Shown: positions 28,814 to 37,978, counted from the first letter of the stretch. The stretch is 64,000 bases of DNA from Ruegeria sp. R13_0 (GCF_017743995.1 NZ_JAGHRB010000002.1:1-64000), one strand, 5' to 3'. A program made the numbers and translations. The notes: a model not told the origin generated them from the letters alone.

Positions 28814-29563
28814 TCAGTTGGTGCCCCAGTATTTGGCTTTCAGTTCATCCAAAGTGCCGTCTTGCTGAATTGCTGCCAGACCTTCGTTGATCGCATCGAC
28901 AGTCGGATCACCTTCCTGAAACACGATGCCCAGAGGGTCGGATTGCAGCCCTGTAATGCCCACGGTCAGTTCGCCCGCGAATTCCTGCTCATATGCGGTG
29001 GCCGAGGTTCCGTCGATGATCACGCCTTCTACATCGGCATTCTGCAGCGCCAGAATGGCGGCCGAGAAGTTGTCATAGAGGCTGACATTCTCACGCCCGA
29101 CCAGATCTTCCGCCAGCTGCGCGTTGGTCGTTCCGGTTTGAGCGGCCAGTTTGAGACCTCCGGCCTTGAAGTCGTCCAGGGTCGTGTCGCCCTTGTCGAC
29201 TTGCAACAGGATGGCCTGGCTGACCACGATATACGGCTCCGAGAAATCCATGGTCTCTTCCCGTTCCGGCGTGATCGAAACGCCCGAGATGACCAGATCG
29301 AACTCACCTTGCTGAAGGGCTGCGAAGATCCCATCCCACGCGGTGTTGACGAAATTCGGCACGCAGTTCACGCGCTCGCAAATGGCGTTCATGACGTCGA
29401 CGTCAAAGCCCACGATCTCGCCCGTTGTCTCGTCGACGGTCTCCATCGGCGGATAGGTTGCATCCGTTCCGATCTTCAGAACACGGCCTTCCAAATCGGC
29501 GGCAAAAGCGGCCGGGACCGTCATCGTGGCAACGGCTGCAGCGGCAAGTAAATGTTTGAACAT
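28814..29563 (-). CDS. Amino-acid-type periplasmic binding protein (family 3)
   Basis: A 249-residue solute-binding protein of the HisJ/GlnH group. A signal peptide (LLAAAAVATMTVPAAFA) precedes ADLEGRVLKIGTDATYPPME. The family marks GFDVDVMNAIC, DGIFAALQQGEFDLVISGVS and PEREETMDFSEPY are all present. Proteins of this group usually bind polar amino acids, but here the gene lies among LacI, a sugar isomerase-like gene and a beta-galactosidase. That setting suggests a small glycosylated or sugar-derived ligand, which is inference. It is separated from the permease gene by a hairpin. Confidence 0.88.
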   Translation of the reverse strand: MFKHLLAAAAVATMTVPAAFAADLEGRVLKIGTDATYPPMETVDETTGEIVGFDVDVMNAICERVNCVPNFVNTAWDGIFAALQQGEFDLVISGVSITPEREETMDFSEPYIVVSQAILLQVDKGDTTLDDFKAGGLKLAAQTGTTNAQLAEDLVGRENVSLYDNFSAAILALQNADVEGVIIDGTSATAYEQEFAGELTVGITGLQSDPLGIVFQEGDPTVDAINEGLAAIQQDGTLDELKAKYWGTN

Positions 29564-29590
29564 GATTGGTTTCTCCTATGTTGGGTCAGG

Positions 29591-30631
29591 TCAGTTCGCC
29601 GGGTTCGGCGGAGGTGTGTCAGGTTGCCGCTCGATTAACGTGGCCCTGATCTTCTTTTGAATTTCGGACGGATCGACCCCGTCCAATGATTTTAACATGA
29701 ACGCGCCCAGCAACCGGCTGGTTTCGTCAATCGGCACGTAATAGGCGCTGGGCGCGGGCACGAAATATTTGCTGAGCTGGAGGTCATCGGTCGAAATGAC
29801 CACAACATCGCGCCCGACCCTGATGCCATCTTCGGCGGCGGCCGACAAAACGCCCAGTGTCATCGCCTCGTTGGCGCAGATGATACCGGTCGGGCGGTTT
29901 TTGCACTGCATCAGGCTGCGAAAAGCCTCTTGGCCGCTTTGCGCCGTTGTGGGGCCGTTGTAGACCAGATCGCGTTGAACGGGCACGCCCGCAGTCTGTA
30001 GCGCGGCGGCATAGCCAGTCTGACGCTGCCCGGTGTAAACCAAATCGGCAGGTGGGTTAATGAGAGCAATCCGTCGATGACCCAAACGCAACAACCGCTC
30101 TGTGGCGTCACGCGCCGCGCTTTCGCTGTCGAAATCGACATAGGGGTGAGGTTCAAGACTGTCGCTCATGCCATAGGTTACAAAGGGGAAGTTCTGACTT
30201 TGCAGATAGGCGATACGCGGGTCGTTGCGTCGGGTGCCCGAAAAGATCACCCCATCGGCCGAGCGTTCCTGCACGATCGTGCGCAGGGCGGCCATCGCGT
30301 CATCAAGATCGGCCACGCTGCACACGCTCAGCTCATAACGTGACCCCTGCAAGGCGGTTGAGATGCCAGCCACAATTCGGGTGAATTCTACGCCCTCCCA
30401 CTCCTCGGTTGCGTTGGTGGAGACGCCTACCAGTACCGCGATCCTGTAGGATTTGTTGGTGCGCAGCTTCAGCCCGGCGAGGTTTACTTTGTAACCCTGC
30501 TCCAAGGCCACTTTCTGTATCTCTTTAAGGGTTTCGCGTTTAACCGAGTCCTCTCCGCGCAAGGCATTCGATACGGTCCCGACGGAGTAGCCTGTCTGCT
30601 TGGCGATAGACTTGATCGTTGCGCGGGCCAC
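29591..30631 (-). CDS. LacI-family regulator of the GH42/isomerase operon
   Basis: A 346-residue LacI-type repressor. The helix-turn-helix is ATIKSIAKQTGYSVGTVSNAL, followed by the hinge and a sugar-binding core (IAVLVGVSTNATEEWEGVEF, RRIALINPP, ICANEAMTLGVL). It begins directly after the isomerase stop and is followed by the binding protein after 27 bases, so it is probably inside the operon it controls. The LacI-type palindrome at 31387 in front of the operon is its likely target. The ligand is unknown. Confidence 0.88.
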   Translation of the reverse strand: MARATIKSIAKQTGYSVGTVSNALRGEDSVKRETLKEIQKVALEQGYKVNLAGLKLRTNKSYRIAVLVGVSTNATEEWEGVEFTRIVAGISTALQGSRYELSVCSVADLDDAMAALRTIVQERSADGVIFSGTRRNDPRIAYLQSQNFPFVTYGMSDSLEPHPYVDFDSESAARDATERLLRLGHRRIALINPPADLVYTGQRQTGYAAALQTAGVPVQRDLVYNGPTTAQSGQEAFRSLMQCKNRPTGIICANEAMTLGVLSAAAEDGIRVGRDVVVISTDDLQLSKYFVPAPSAYYVPIDETSRLLGAFMLKSLDGVDPSEIQKKIRATLIERQPDTPPPNPAN

Positions 30632-31378
30632 CTAGATACGACCTTTCAAAAGGTCGGTCAGAAAGCGCCGGCCTGTTGTCAGTGTTGTCGTCGGGCTCGG
30701 CGATTCGTCATGTTCAACGAATAGATCCGAACAAACCGTGCGATCCAGCGCGTCAAGAACTGCGCTCCAGTCTATCTCGCCCTGCCCCAGATCTCGCCAC
30801 CGGGCGTCGCCCTCTTGGCCGGGATCCACGTCCTTGGCGTGGACCGAGATCACACGGTCAGCGTATCGCCCAATTACCTCGACCGGGTTCAGGTAGGCCG
30901 CCCCCAACCAACCGATATCGGGCTGCCAAAAGACATTCCCTGTCTCCAGGATCATCTCCAACGGCGTCTGCGAGGGATACCCGACCAAATCAAAATCGTG
31001 GTTGTGATAGGCCAGCCGAACGCCCGAGCCTGACAGTTGCGCAGCCCATTGTGACAACTGGCCCGACACAGCCTTCCATCCCTCGGCAGTGTCGGGCCGC
31101 GCCGCTGGTGCCAGCCATGGCATGACGGCAACCGGGCATTCCAATCGTTCCAGAAGGTCCTGAATTTCGGGTAAACGCCCCTCGAACTCTTCCCAGTCAA
31201 AATGCGCCGAACGGACCCGCAAACCCGATTGCGCAACGGTCCGGGCCATCTGAGGTGCCGTCAGGTCGTGCAACCCCGTCGTTTCGACATCTGCATAGCC
31301 ACAGGCCGCCGCCAATTGCAGTTGATCGCCAAGATCACCACAATTCCGGACTGTGTATAGCTGCGCAGAGACCCGCAT
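30632..31378 (-). CDS. Sugar phosphate isomerase/epimerase-like TIM-barrel protein
   Basis: A 248-residue protein of the xylose-isomerase-like TIM barrel superfamily. It starts MRVSAQLYTVRNCGDL and carries the metal-site pattern of the fold: RLAYHNHDFDL, FWQPDIGWLGAA, VISVHAKDVD and LFVEHDES. These enzymes isomerise or epimerise sugars, inositols or keto-sugars; some are lyases or endonucleases. The ATG at 31378 is chosen because a LacI operator lies at 31387-31402, inside the longer reading from 31423, and operators usually lie outside the coding region. It is the first gene of the LacI operon. Substrate is not predictable from sequence alone. Confidence 0.8.
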   Translation of the reverse strand: MRVSAQLYTVRNCGDLGDQLQLAAACGYADVETTGLHDLTAPQMARTVAQSGLRVRSAHFDWEEFEGRLPEIQDLLERLECPVAVMPWLAPAARPDTAEGWKAVSGQLSQWAAQLSGSGVRLAYHNHDFDLVGYPSQTPLEMILETGNVFWQPDIGWLGAAYLNPVEVIGRYADRVISVHAKDVDPGQEGDARWRDLGQGEIDWSAVLDALDRTVCSDLFVEHDESPSPTTTLTTGRRFLTDLLKGRI

Positions 31379-31386
31379 TTCCCACC

Positions 31387-31402
31387 ATTGAAACGTTTCA
31401 AT
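31387..31402. promoter_or_regulatory. LacI-type operator
   Basis: ATTGAAACGTTTCAAT is a perfect 16-bp palindrome with the central CG typical of LacI/GalR operators. It lies 9 bases upstream of the isomerase start, where a bound repressor would block the operon. A TTGACA element on the minus strand (31433-31428) is a possible -35, but no good -10 was found at normal spacing. Confidence 0.75.
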
Positions 31403-31458
31403 AATGGTTGAACCCAGTTGCATGAGTTGTCAAGCGGCTTGAAGCCGCGCGCGCCAAG

Positions 31459-32541
31459 TCACTTGCGCATGGACAGGCCGTTATGGAACAGATGCACTTT
31501 TTCCGGCCGTGCTGTGACCGAAACCTGCTGCCCGCGAAGGTTCCGTTGAATACCGGGCAGTTTTGCGATGACCTGATCCGCGCCGTTGGATTTGGCAAAA
31601 TATAGCAGAGTCACCTCACCCAATGCTTCGGTGAAATCAACCTCACCGCTCAGGATCGGGTCGCTATCCGTCAAAGTGAAATCTTCGGGCCGGACGCCGA
31701 TGTTTACCTGCTTGCCTTCATCTTCCGTCCCGGTCGGAATCGCAGAAATCGCTGAACCTCCGCCCTCCAAGGCTATCGTCGTCATCTGCCCAGTGCCCGT
31801 GATTGTTCCGGGTAACAAGTTCATTGAAGGCGAGCCGATGAATTGGGCCACGAACTCATTGTCCGGGGTTTCATATAGCTCAAGCGGGGTGCCAACCTGG
31901 GCGATGCCTTTGTTGGCCAAAACCACGATGCGGCTGGCCAAGGTCATCGCTTCGACCTGATCATGGGTCACATAGATCATGGTGCTGTCTGGCATCGCCT
32001 CTTTGAGGCGCGCAATCTCAATCCGCGTGGCGACGCGCAGCGCTGCATCGAGATTCGAGAGCGGCTCATCAAACAGATAGACCTTGGGGTCCCGCACAAT
32101 CGCCCGCCCAATCGCAACGCGCTGGCGCTGACCGCCAGAAAGGGCTTTGGGTAGGCGATCAAGGTATGGGTCCAATTGCAGAATTTGCGCCGCGCGCTCA
32201 ACAGCAGCGTCGATCTCTGCGGCAGGCCGTTTGGCGATCTTGAGCGCAAAAGACATATTCTCGCGCACGGTCAGATGCGGATAGAGGGCATAGGACTGGA
32301 ACACCATCGCGATGCCGCGCTGCGCGGGCGGCACGTCATTCATGACCTGACCTTCGATCTCCAGCGTGCCACCGGTGATCTTCTCCAGCCCCGCAATCAT
32401 CCGGAGCAGAGTGGATTTTCCGCATCCGGACGGGCCAACAAAGACGATCAACTCGCCCTGTTCGATATCCAGATCAATGTGTTTCAGGACATCAACTGGT
32501 CCATAGGATTTCGCCACATCTGTGAGTTTGAGTTCCGACAT
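31459..32541 (-). CDS. aglK: Alpha-glucoside ABC transporter ATPase
   Basis: A 360-residue MalK-type ATPase: Walker A GPSGCGKST, signature LSGGQRQRVAIGRAI, Walker B VYLFDEPLSNLD, switch His in YVTHDQVEAM, and a C-terminal OB regulatory domain (NIGVRPEDF, VTARPEKVHLF). It starts 3 bases after the alpha-glucosidase stop and is the last gene of the aglEFGAK operon, in the order known from rhizobia. It energises the import of alpha-glucosides such as maltose, sucrose or trehalose. Confidence 0.92.
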   Translation of the reverse strand: MSELKLTDVAKSYGPVDVLKHIDLDIEQGELIVFVGPSGCGKSTLLRMIAGLEKITGGTLEIEGQVMNDVPPAQRGIAMVFQSYALYPHLTVRENMSFALKIAKRPAAEIDAAVERAAQILQLDPYLDRLPKALSGGQRQRVAIGRAIVRDPKVYLFDEPLSNLDAALRVATRIEIARLKEAMPDSTMIYVTHDQVEAMTLASRIVVLANKGIAQVGTPLELYETPDNEFVAQFIGSPSMNLLPGTITGTGQMTTIALEGGGSAISAIPTGTEDEGKQVNIGVRPEDFTLTDSDPILSGEVDFTEALGEVTLLYFAKSNGADQVIAKLPGIQRNLRGQQVSVTARPEKVHLFHNGLSMRK

Positions 32542-32544
32542 GAC

Positions 32545-34200
32545 TTACCCCTTGTCCTTGCGCATCAGGCAGAATTCGGCAGGTTGCAGCGTGACGCGAC
32601 CTTCACCTGTGACACTGCCAATGTCCTGTCCAATTGCCTGCCAGCTGCCCGAGGGCAGATCGACCTGCCCTGCTTCGCTTCCCAAATTGAAGGCGCAGAA
32701 CACCTCTTCGTTGGGGTTTTCGCGGCGGAAAACGAGGACGGGGCCGACTTGCTCCATCTCCGATTGTGCCCCTGCAGCCAGCGCCGGATGTGCATGTCGC
32801 AGAGCAATCGCGCGGCGATAGTGGTGCAGCATGGATTGATCATCCGCCTCCATACGATCAACCGCGCGTTCGGACTGTGCCGCACTGACAGGCAACCACG
32901 GCTCGCCGGTGCTAAAGCCCGATTGTTCATCCTGAGTTGCCCAGACCATCGGCGTCCGGCACCCGTCGCGGCCTTTGAACCCGGGCCAGAACTCAACGCC
33001 ATAGGGGTCTTGCAAGCGCTCGAAAGGCACATCGGCCTCAGGCAGGCCCAGTTCCTCGCCCTGATACAAACAGGCCGAACCGCGCAGGCACATCATCAGA
33101 ACCGCGTGTTGGCGCGTTGCTGCATCGCTGAGGTTCCAGCGGGAGGCATGACGTTGAACATCATGGTTCGAGAACGCCCAACAAGGCCAAGCATCTCCGG
33201 CCTTGGCCTGAAGCTGGTCGAACACCTGTTTTGCGTAAGCCGCTGTCAGCGCGCGTTTTTCCAGGAACTCGAACGCGTAGCACATGTGCATACGGGCGTC
33301 ACCCGAGGTGTATTCCCCCATGATCTCAAGCCCGCGCTGCGCATCGCCGACCTCACCCAGACAGGCGCGTCCTTCGTATTCGTTGGTCAACGCCCGAAGC
33401 CGCTCCAGGAAGGCGATGTTTTCCGGCTGACTTTTGGAATAGAGGTGATTCTGGTGGTTGTATGGATTCACTGCAGGCGCAATCGAGGCATTGCGTTCCT
33501 CGACCGGCAGCGCGGGGTTATCGCGCAACTGCTTGTCGTGGAAATAGAAGTTGATCGTGTCCAGGCGGAAGCCATCGACCCCCATCTCCAGCCAGAACCG
33601 GGCCACGTCCAGCAGCGCGTCCTGCACCTGTTCGCAGTGGAAATTCAGGTCCGGTTGCGAGGTCAGGAAGTTGTGCAGGTAGTATTGCAGTCGGCGCGGG
33701 TCCCACTGCCAGGCAGATCCTCCGAAGATCGACAACCAGTTGTTCGGCGGCGTCCCATCGGGTTTGGGGTCGGCCCAGACATACCAATCGGACTTCGGAT
33801 TGTCCCTTGAGGCACGGCTTTCGCTGAACCACGGGTGTTGATCCGAAGTATGAGACAACACCAGATCAATCATCACTTTCAGACCCTTTGCGTGGGCCTG
33901 ACCCAGTAGCTCTTGGAAATCCTCAAGCGAGCCGAACATCGGATCGACATCACGATAATCGCTCACGTCATAGCCGAAATCCTTCATCGGCGACTTGAAG
34001 AAAGGCGAAATCCAGATCGCATCGACGCCGAGCGAGGCGATATAGTCGAGCCGTTGGGTGATCCCTTTCAGGTCACCAATCCCGTCGCCATTGCTGTCCT
34101 GAAAGCTGCGCGGATAGATCTGGTAGATCACCCCGCCCCGCCACCAGTCTGACGGTGCTTTGGTTGAGTTGGATAGGTCTACGGTGTTTTGCACGTTCAT
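32545..34200 (-). CDS. aglA: GH13 alpha-glucosidase
   Basis: A 551-residue cytoplasmic GH13 enzyme. The barrel start is GGVIYQIYPRSFQDSNGDGI. The four conserved regions are visible: DLVLSHTS, DGFRLDTINF (nucleophile Asp), CLGEVGD (acid/base Glu) and FSNHDVQRH (transition-state Asp). No signal peptide, so it hydrolyses imported alpha-glucosides inside the cell. It lies between permease and ATPase genes of the agl operon, as in other alphaproteobacteria. Related enzymes include trehalulose/isomaltulose-type and oligo-1,6-glucosidases; specificity is not settled by sequence reading. Confidence 0.9.
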   Translation of the reverse strand: MNVQNTVDLSNSTKAPSDWWRGGVIYQIYPRSFQDSNGDGIGDLKGITQRLDYIASLGVDAIWISPFFKSPMKDFGYDVSDYRDVDPMFGSLEDFQELLGQAHAKGLKVMIDLVLSHTSDQHPWFSESRASRDNPKSDWYVWADPKPDGTPPNNWLSIFGGSAWQWDPRRLQYYLHNFLTSQPDLNFHCEQVQDALLDVARFWLEMGVDGFRLDTINFYFHDKQLRDNPALPVEERNASIAPAVNPYNHQNHLYSKSQPENIAFLERLRALTNEYEGRACLGEVGDAQRGLEIMGEYTSGDARMHMCYAFEFLEKRALTAAYAKQVFDQLQAKAGDAWPCWAFSNHDVQRHASRWNLSDAATRQHAVLMMCLRGSACLYQGEELGLPEADVPFERLQDPYGVEFWPGFKGRDGCRTPMVWATQDEQSGFSTGEPWLPVSAAQSERAVDRMEADDQSMLHHYRRAIALRHAHPALAAGAQSEMEQVGPVLVFRRENPNEEVFCAFNLGSEAGQVDLPSGSWQAIGQDIGSVTGEGRVTLQPAEFCLMRKDKG

Positions 34201-34209
34201 CAGACGCCT

Positions 34210-35358
34210 CTATTTTACGGATCCGGCCAACAGGCCCCGGACCAGGTATTTTTGCATTGCGAAGAACACGACCAGCGGCACAAAGATCGACACGAAGGCC
34301 GCCGTCGCGAGGATTTCCCAGTTGCCGCCTCGCGTGCCCAAAAGCTCGACGATGCGGTTGGTCATCACGGTGGTCTGGCCGGTCGCATCGATCAGGAAGA
34401 CCTTGGCGACCAGCAGGTCGTTCCATGTCCATAGGAACTGGAAGATCGCGAAAGAGGCCAGCGCCGGGAAGCTGAGCGGCAGGATCAGTTTGGTGAAAAT
34501 CTGGAACTCGGTCGCGCCATCGACACGGGCGTTCTCGATCAGATCGCGCGGCAATCCGGCCATGTAGTTGCGCAGCAGGTAAATCGCCAGCGGCATACCA
34601 AAGCCAGTATGGGCCAGCCAAACGCCCAGATACCCTTTGCCGATCCCGATATTCAGATGGAATTTCAACAGCGGGATCAACGCCAATTGCAAGGGCACAA
34701 CCAACAGCCCAACGACGGCCGCGATCAGAAGCGCACGGCCCGGAAACTCCATCCACGCCAGTGCATAGGCTGCGAAGGCCGCAACGAGGATCGGGATGAT
34801 TGTCGCGGGTATCGTCACCGTTAGCGTGTTGAAGAAGGCTTTGGCCATACTGTCGGAACTACTTTGATCCAGCAGGACCTTTCGGTAGTTGTCCAAGGTG
34901 AATTCCGGCGGCAATTCGGCCGTGACGAACACACGCGCACCTCGGTTTCCGGTGAACTCCTCAGTGTTTTCCATCCTGTAGGCGCCGTTCGCGTCAACGG
35001 TGATCGTGCCGCCTCGACGCAGCTCGGCGGTGTCGCCGGGAACAAAGGCGTCAACCTCACGGGCACTGATACCCCAGTTCGAGATCTTGACCTGCTCGTC
35101 ATCCCCGAAAAGCTGACCTTCGATTACGTAGAGACCGTTCTCCAAAACCTGCGTTTCAGGTGCAGCGCTGCGCAGGGTCAGGTTCTGCTCGGACGGAAAA
35201 ACCGACCGCCACCAGCCGCTGCCAGAGATCTGGTCCGCGGTCCGGAAAGATGAGATCAGCAGACCGAGGGTCGGGATCACCCAAAGCACCACCAGAAAGA
35301 CAACCGAGGCATGGACGACCCAGCGCAGTGCCGGTTTGGTTCCTGCAATATCGCTCAT
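34210..35358 (-). CDS. aglG: Alpha-glucoside ABC permease, AglG-like
   Basis: A 382-residue permease. After the first membrane segment (VVHASVVFLVVLWVIPTLGLLI) there is a periplasmic insertion of roughly 110 residues, which makes AglG-type subunits longer than MalG. The core has the EAA loop IENARVDGATEFQIFTKLIL and ends QKYLVRGLLAGSVK. Its start lies 3 bases after the stop of the AglF gene. The pair forms the membrane channel of the alpha-glucoside importer. Confidence 0.9.
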   Translation of the reverse strand: MSDIAGTKPALRWVVHASVVFLVVLWVIPTLGLLISSFRTADQISGSGWWRSVFPSEQNLTLRSAAPETQVLENGLYVIEGQLFGDDEQVKISNWGISAREVDAFVPGDTAELRRGGTITVDANGAYRMENTEEFTGNRGARVFVTAELPPEFTLDNYRKVLLDQSSSDSMAKAFFNTLTVTIPATIIPILVAAFAAYALAWMEFPGRALLIAAVVGLLVVPLQLALIPLLKFHLNIGIGKGYLGVWLAHTGFGMPLAIYLLRNYMAGLPRDLIENARVDGATEFQIFTKLILPLSFPALASFAIFQFLWTWNDLLVAKVFLIDATGQTTVMTNRIVELLGTRGGNWEILATAAFVSIFVPLVVFFAMQKYLVRGLLAGSVK

Positions 35359-35361
35359 GGC

Positions 35362-36369
35362 CTACTCCATTTCCTTGCGCGCATTGCGCACGTTCCAGAT
35401 CAGGATCGGAGTGACCAGCAACATGATCACCATGGCCGAGGCCGACCCTACCCCCCAATCATTGGCGCGGAACAGTTTGTCGTACATGTAGTTGGCCAGC
35501 ACCTGCGTCTCCCACTGCCCGTTGGTCATGGCAAAGACGATGTCGAAGACCTTGAGGACGGTGATGGTGATTGTCGTCCAGACCACCAGAATTGTTGTCT
35601 TGATCTGAGGCACTTTGATCTTGAAAAAGATCTGGAACGGGTTGGCCCCATCCAGAATGGCGGCCTCGACCGTTTCCTCGGGGATGCCGCGCAAGGCCGC
35701 CGACAGGATCACCATGGCAAACCCGGTCTGAATCCAGACCAGAACGATCATGAGGAAGAAAGAGTTCCAGAACGGAACGGTCAGCCATGTTTGCGGTTCA
35801 GTCCCGCCGAAGAAGATATAGAGGGCGTTTAGAATGCCGATCTGATCCTGTTCCGCTGGGCGCGCGTCATAGACCAGTTTCCAGATCACCGAGGCCCCCA
35901 CGAAGGAAATCGCCATCGGCATGAAGATCAGCGACTTGGCAAAGTTGCCCCACCGGATGCGATCGGTCAGCTGCGCCACGAGCAGACCAAAACCGGTCGA
36001 CATCGCGGGCACCACGATCAGCCAGAACATGTTGTTGCGCATGGCTTCCCAGAATTTCGGCTCGGCCGCCATCTGAGTGTAGTTGTCCAGACCAACCCAT
36101 CTGTACCCGCCGCCGGGCACGCGCTCCGTGAGAGAAAGACGCAGCGTCTCAACCACCGGATAGGCCAGATAGAGGCCAAGCGCCGCCAGCGCGGGGAACA
36201 GAAACAGCCAGGGCCGGATCATGTTCGCGCGGTTGATATTGCGCCCTGCATTCGGCCCACGCGGCGGGAACAGGACTTTGTCCAGAAATTGGTTCGAGAG
36301 ATAGAAGTAGCCCACGCAACCCGACACACCGATGATGATGGTCAGCAGGCCCTGAAGTGCCGGTGTCAT
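35362..36369 (-). CDS. aglF: Alpha-glucoside ABC permease, AglF-like
   Basis: A 335-residue permease with an extra hydrophobic segment at the N-terminus (LLTIIIGVSGCVGYFYLS) before the usual WLFLFPALAALGLYLAYPVV. The EAA loop reads VEAAILDGANPFQIFFKIKV. It follows the binding-protein gene after a 55-base gap with a hairpin and is coupled to aglG. Confidence 0.9.
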   Translation of the reverse strand: MTPALQGLLTIIIGVSGCVGYFYLSNQFLDKVLFPPRGPNAGRNINRANMIRPWLFLFPALAALGLYLAYPVVETLRLSLTERVPGGGYRWVGLDNYTQMAAEPKFWEAMRNNMFWLIVVPAMSTGFGLLVAQLTDRIRWGNFAKSLIFMPMAISFVGASVIWKLVYDARPAEQDQIGILNALYIFFGGTEPQTWLTVPFWNSFFLMIVLVWIQTGFAMVILSAALRGIPEETVEAAILDGANPFQIFFKIKVPQIKTTILVVWTTITITVLKVFDIVFAMTNGQWETQVLANYMYDKLFRANDWGVGSASAMVIMLLVTPILIWNVRNARKEME

Positions 36370-36391
36370 GATGCCCTCGTCGGTTTGGAAA

Positions 36392-36415
36392 CGGGGCAGC
36401 TAGATAGCCGCCCCG
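36392..36415 (-). other. Intercistronic hairpin between aglE and aglF
   Basis: CGGGGC (36392-36397) pairs with GCCCCG (36410-36415), with further inner pairing of AGCTA and TAGCC including one wobble. No T run. As with the other two importers here, the hairpin directly follows the binding-protein gene. Confidence 0.5.
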
Positions 36416-36424
36416 AAGCGTTAG

Positions 36425-37783
36425 TTACTTCGCGGCATCCCACGAGGACTGGATTTCACCCGCAACGGTGGCCGCGTCCTTCGCGCCCGAGGAATAGTCG
36501 ACCATGCCGGTCCAGAACGTGCCCGCACCGACCGCACCCGGCATCAGGTCTGAGCCGTCAAAGCGGAACGTGGTGGCGTTGGTCAGAATTTCACCCTGAC
36601 CGCGTTGCGTGTCATTGGCATAATTCTCGGGGTTTGCCCCCAGATGCGGCGTCAGGAACCCGTCCTGAGACATCATGATCTCATGCGCGAATGGGGTCTT
36701 GAGGAACTCCATGAACACTTCAGTCGCCGGGCTTGGGTTCGTGATGGTAAATAAGGTGCCCGCGCCCAGAACCGGAGTACCCAGATCCTTCTCGGCATAG
36801 GCCGGAAAATAGAAGAAATCGGCATCCACGCCCAGCTCTGTCCCTTCCGGGAAATAGGCCGGGATGAACGAGGCCTGACGGTGCATCATGCAAGCAGGCG
36901 GGCTGTCAAACAGGCCCTTGGGGCTATCGCGGAAATCGATCGCAGCCGTGTCGTCTGCGTTCCCAACCACATAGTCGTCATTGCGGGTAAAGCTGCCATA
37001 TTCCTCAATCGCGGCAATCACGCGCGGATCGTCAAACTTCATCTCATTCGACACCCATTGGTCGTAAACCTCAGGCGGTTGCGTGCGCAGCATCAGGTCC
37101 TCAACCCAATCCGTCGCAGGCCAACCCGTTGCGCCACCGGATGCGAGGCCGACGCACAGCGGCGTCTCACCGTCTTCGACCATCTGATCCATAAGCGCTT
37201 TGAACTCTTCCATGGTCTCAGGGACCTCGTAGCCGAAGTCCTCGAAGTTCTCAGGGCTGTACCAAACCAGAGACTTGACGTTCACGTTGAAGAAGAAGCC
37301 GTAGAAATCCCTGGCTCCGTCTGCGTTTTCAAAAGTTCCCAGATCGACCCAGGACTGACCGGCCGCGAAATTATCCTTGATCCAGTCCGCCGATCCATCG
37401 GCAAGCGGCGTCAAATAGCCGTTCTTGGCCATGTTCGCCGCAAGGCCGGGCTGCGGGAAAACCGTCAGGTTTGGCGCTGATCCGGCTGCGGCGTCGATCA
37501 AAATCTGCTGCTCCAGCGAGTCTGACCCGACATAGCTGGAACTTGCGCCTGTTGCCTCATCGAAATAAGCGACCAGATTTTCGAAGGACTGTCCTTCGCC
37601 CGCAAGCCAGGGGCCGAAAATGGTCAGGTCCTGACCGCTTAGATCATGAGCGTCTGCAAAGGCCTGGAACCCGTCCCAGTCAAAGCCGCCCTCTCCAACG
37701 GGGTGGATCATCTGACCCTGTGCGTGAACAGCCCCGGCAGTCAGGGCAAACGTGGCCACACCTGCGTACAGCGTGCGTTTCAT
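36425..37783 (-). CDS. aglE: Alpha-glucoside periplasmic binding protein, AglE-like
   Basis: A 452-residue CUT1 binding protein. The start MKRTLYAGVATFALTAGAVHA is a clean signal peptide, preceded by GGGAGGAG; the longer frame to 37831 passes through the promoter and is rejected. The mature protein contains DLTIFGPWLAGEGQSFENLV and SYVGSDSLEQQILIDAAAGS, typical of AglE. It is the first gene of the operon read away from aglR and lies behind a LacI-type operator. Confidence 0.9.
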   Translation of the reverse strand: MKRTLYAGVATFALTAGAVHAQGQMIHPVGEGGFDWDGFQAFADAHDLSGQDLTIFGPWLAGEGQSFENLVAYFDEATGASSSYVGSDSLEQQILIDAAAGSAPNLTVFPQPGLAANMAKNGYLTPLADGSADWIKDNFAAGQSWVDLGTFENADGARDFYGFFFNVNVKSLVWYSPENFEDFGYEVPETMEEFKALMDQMVEDGETPLCVGLASGGATGWPATDWVEDLMLRTQPPEVYDQWVSNEMKFDDPRVIAAIEEYGSFTRNDDYVVGNADDTAAIDFRDSPKGLFDSPPACMMHRQASFIPAYFPEGTELGVDADFFYFPAYAEKDLGTPVLGAGTLFTITNPSPATEVFMEFLKTPFAHEIMMSQDGFLTPHLGANPENYANDTQRGQGEILTNATTFRFDGSDLMPGAVGAGTFWTGMVDYSSGAKDAATVAGEIQSSWDAAK

Positions 37784-37826
37784 GAAATCTCCTCCCAATA
37801 CTCTCCAGCGCCTTCTCTTCGCGTTT

Positions 37827-37842
37827 TTCAAAGCGCTTTGAA
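37827..37842. promoter_or_regulatory. LacI-type operator in front of aglE
   Basis: TTCAAAGCGCTTTGAA is a perfect 16-bp palindrome with a central GC/CG core, 44 bases upstream of the aglE start. Its likely ligand is the AglR protein encoded at 38000. Confidence 0.75.
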
Positions 37843-37978
37843 TGTTTATTGTTATCCGCTAACATTTTTACTCTGTCAATGAGTCGTATTTTCGAATAAG
37901 TCAGAAAAACAGGCTTGTCTGTTATCACAACAGGTTGGCAGGCACACAAAACAGGACCTCACCAGTAAAGCCTTCGAT

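Noticed and set aside
31434-31448. GCGGC/GCCGC hairpin after aglK
   Set aside because: Only a 5-bp stem with no T run; too weak to call a terminator.
32176-33810. A 544-codon open frame on the plus strand
   Set aside because: It is antisense to aglA and aglK, both with complete motifs; the translation shows no recognisable domain.
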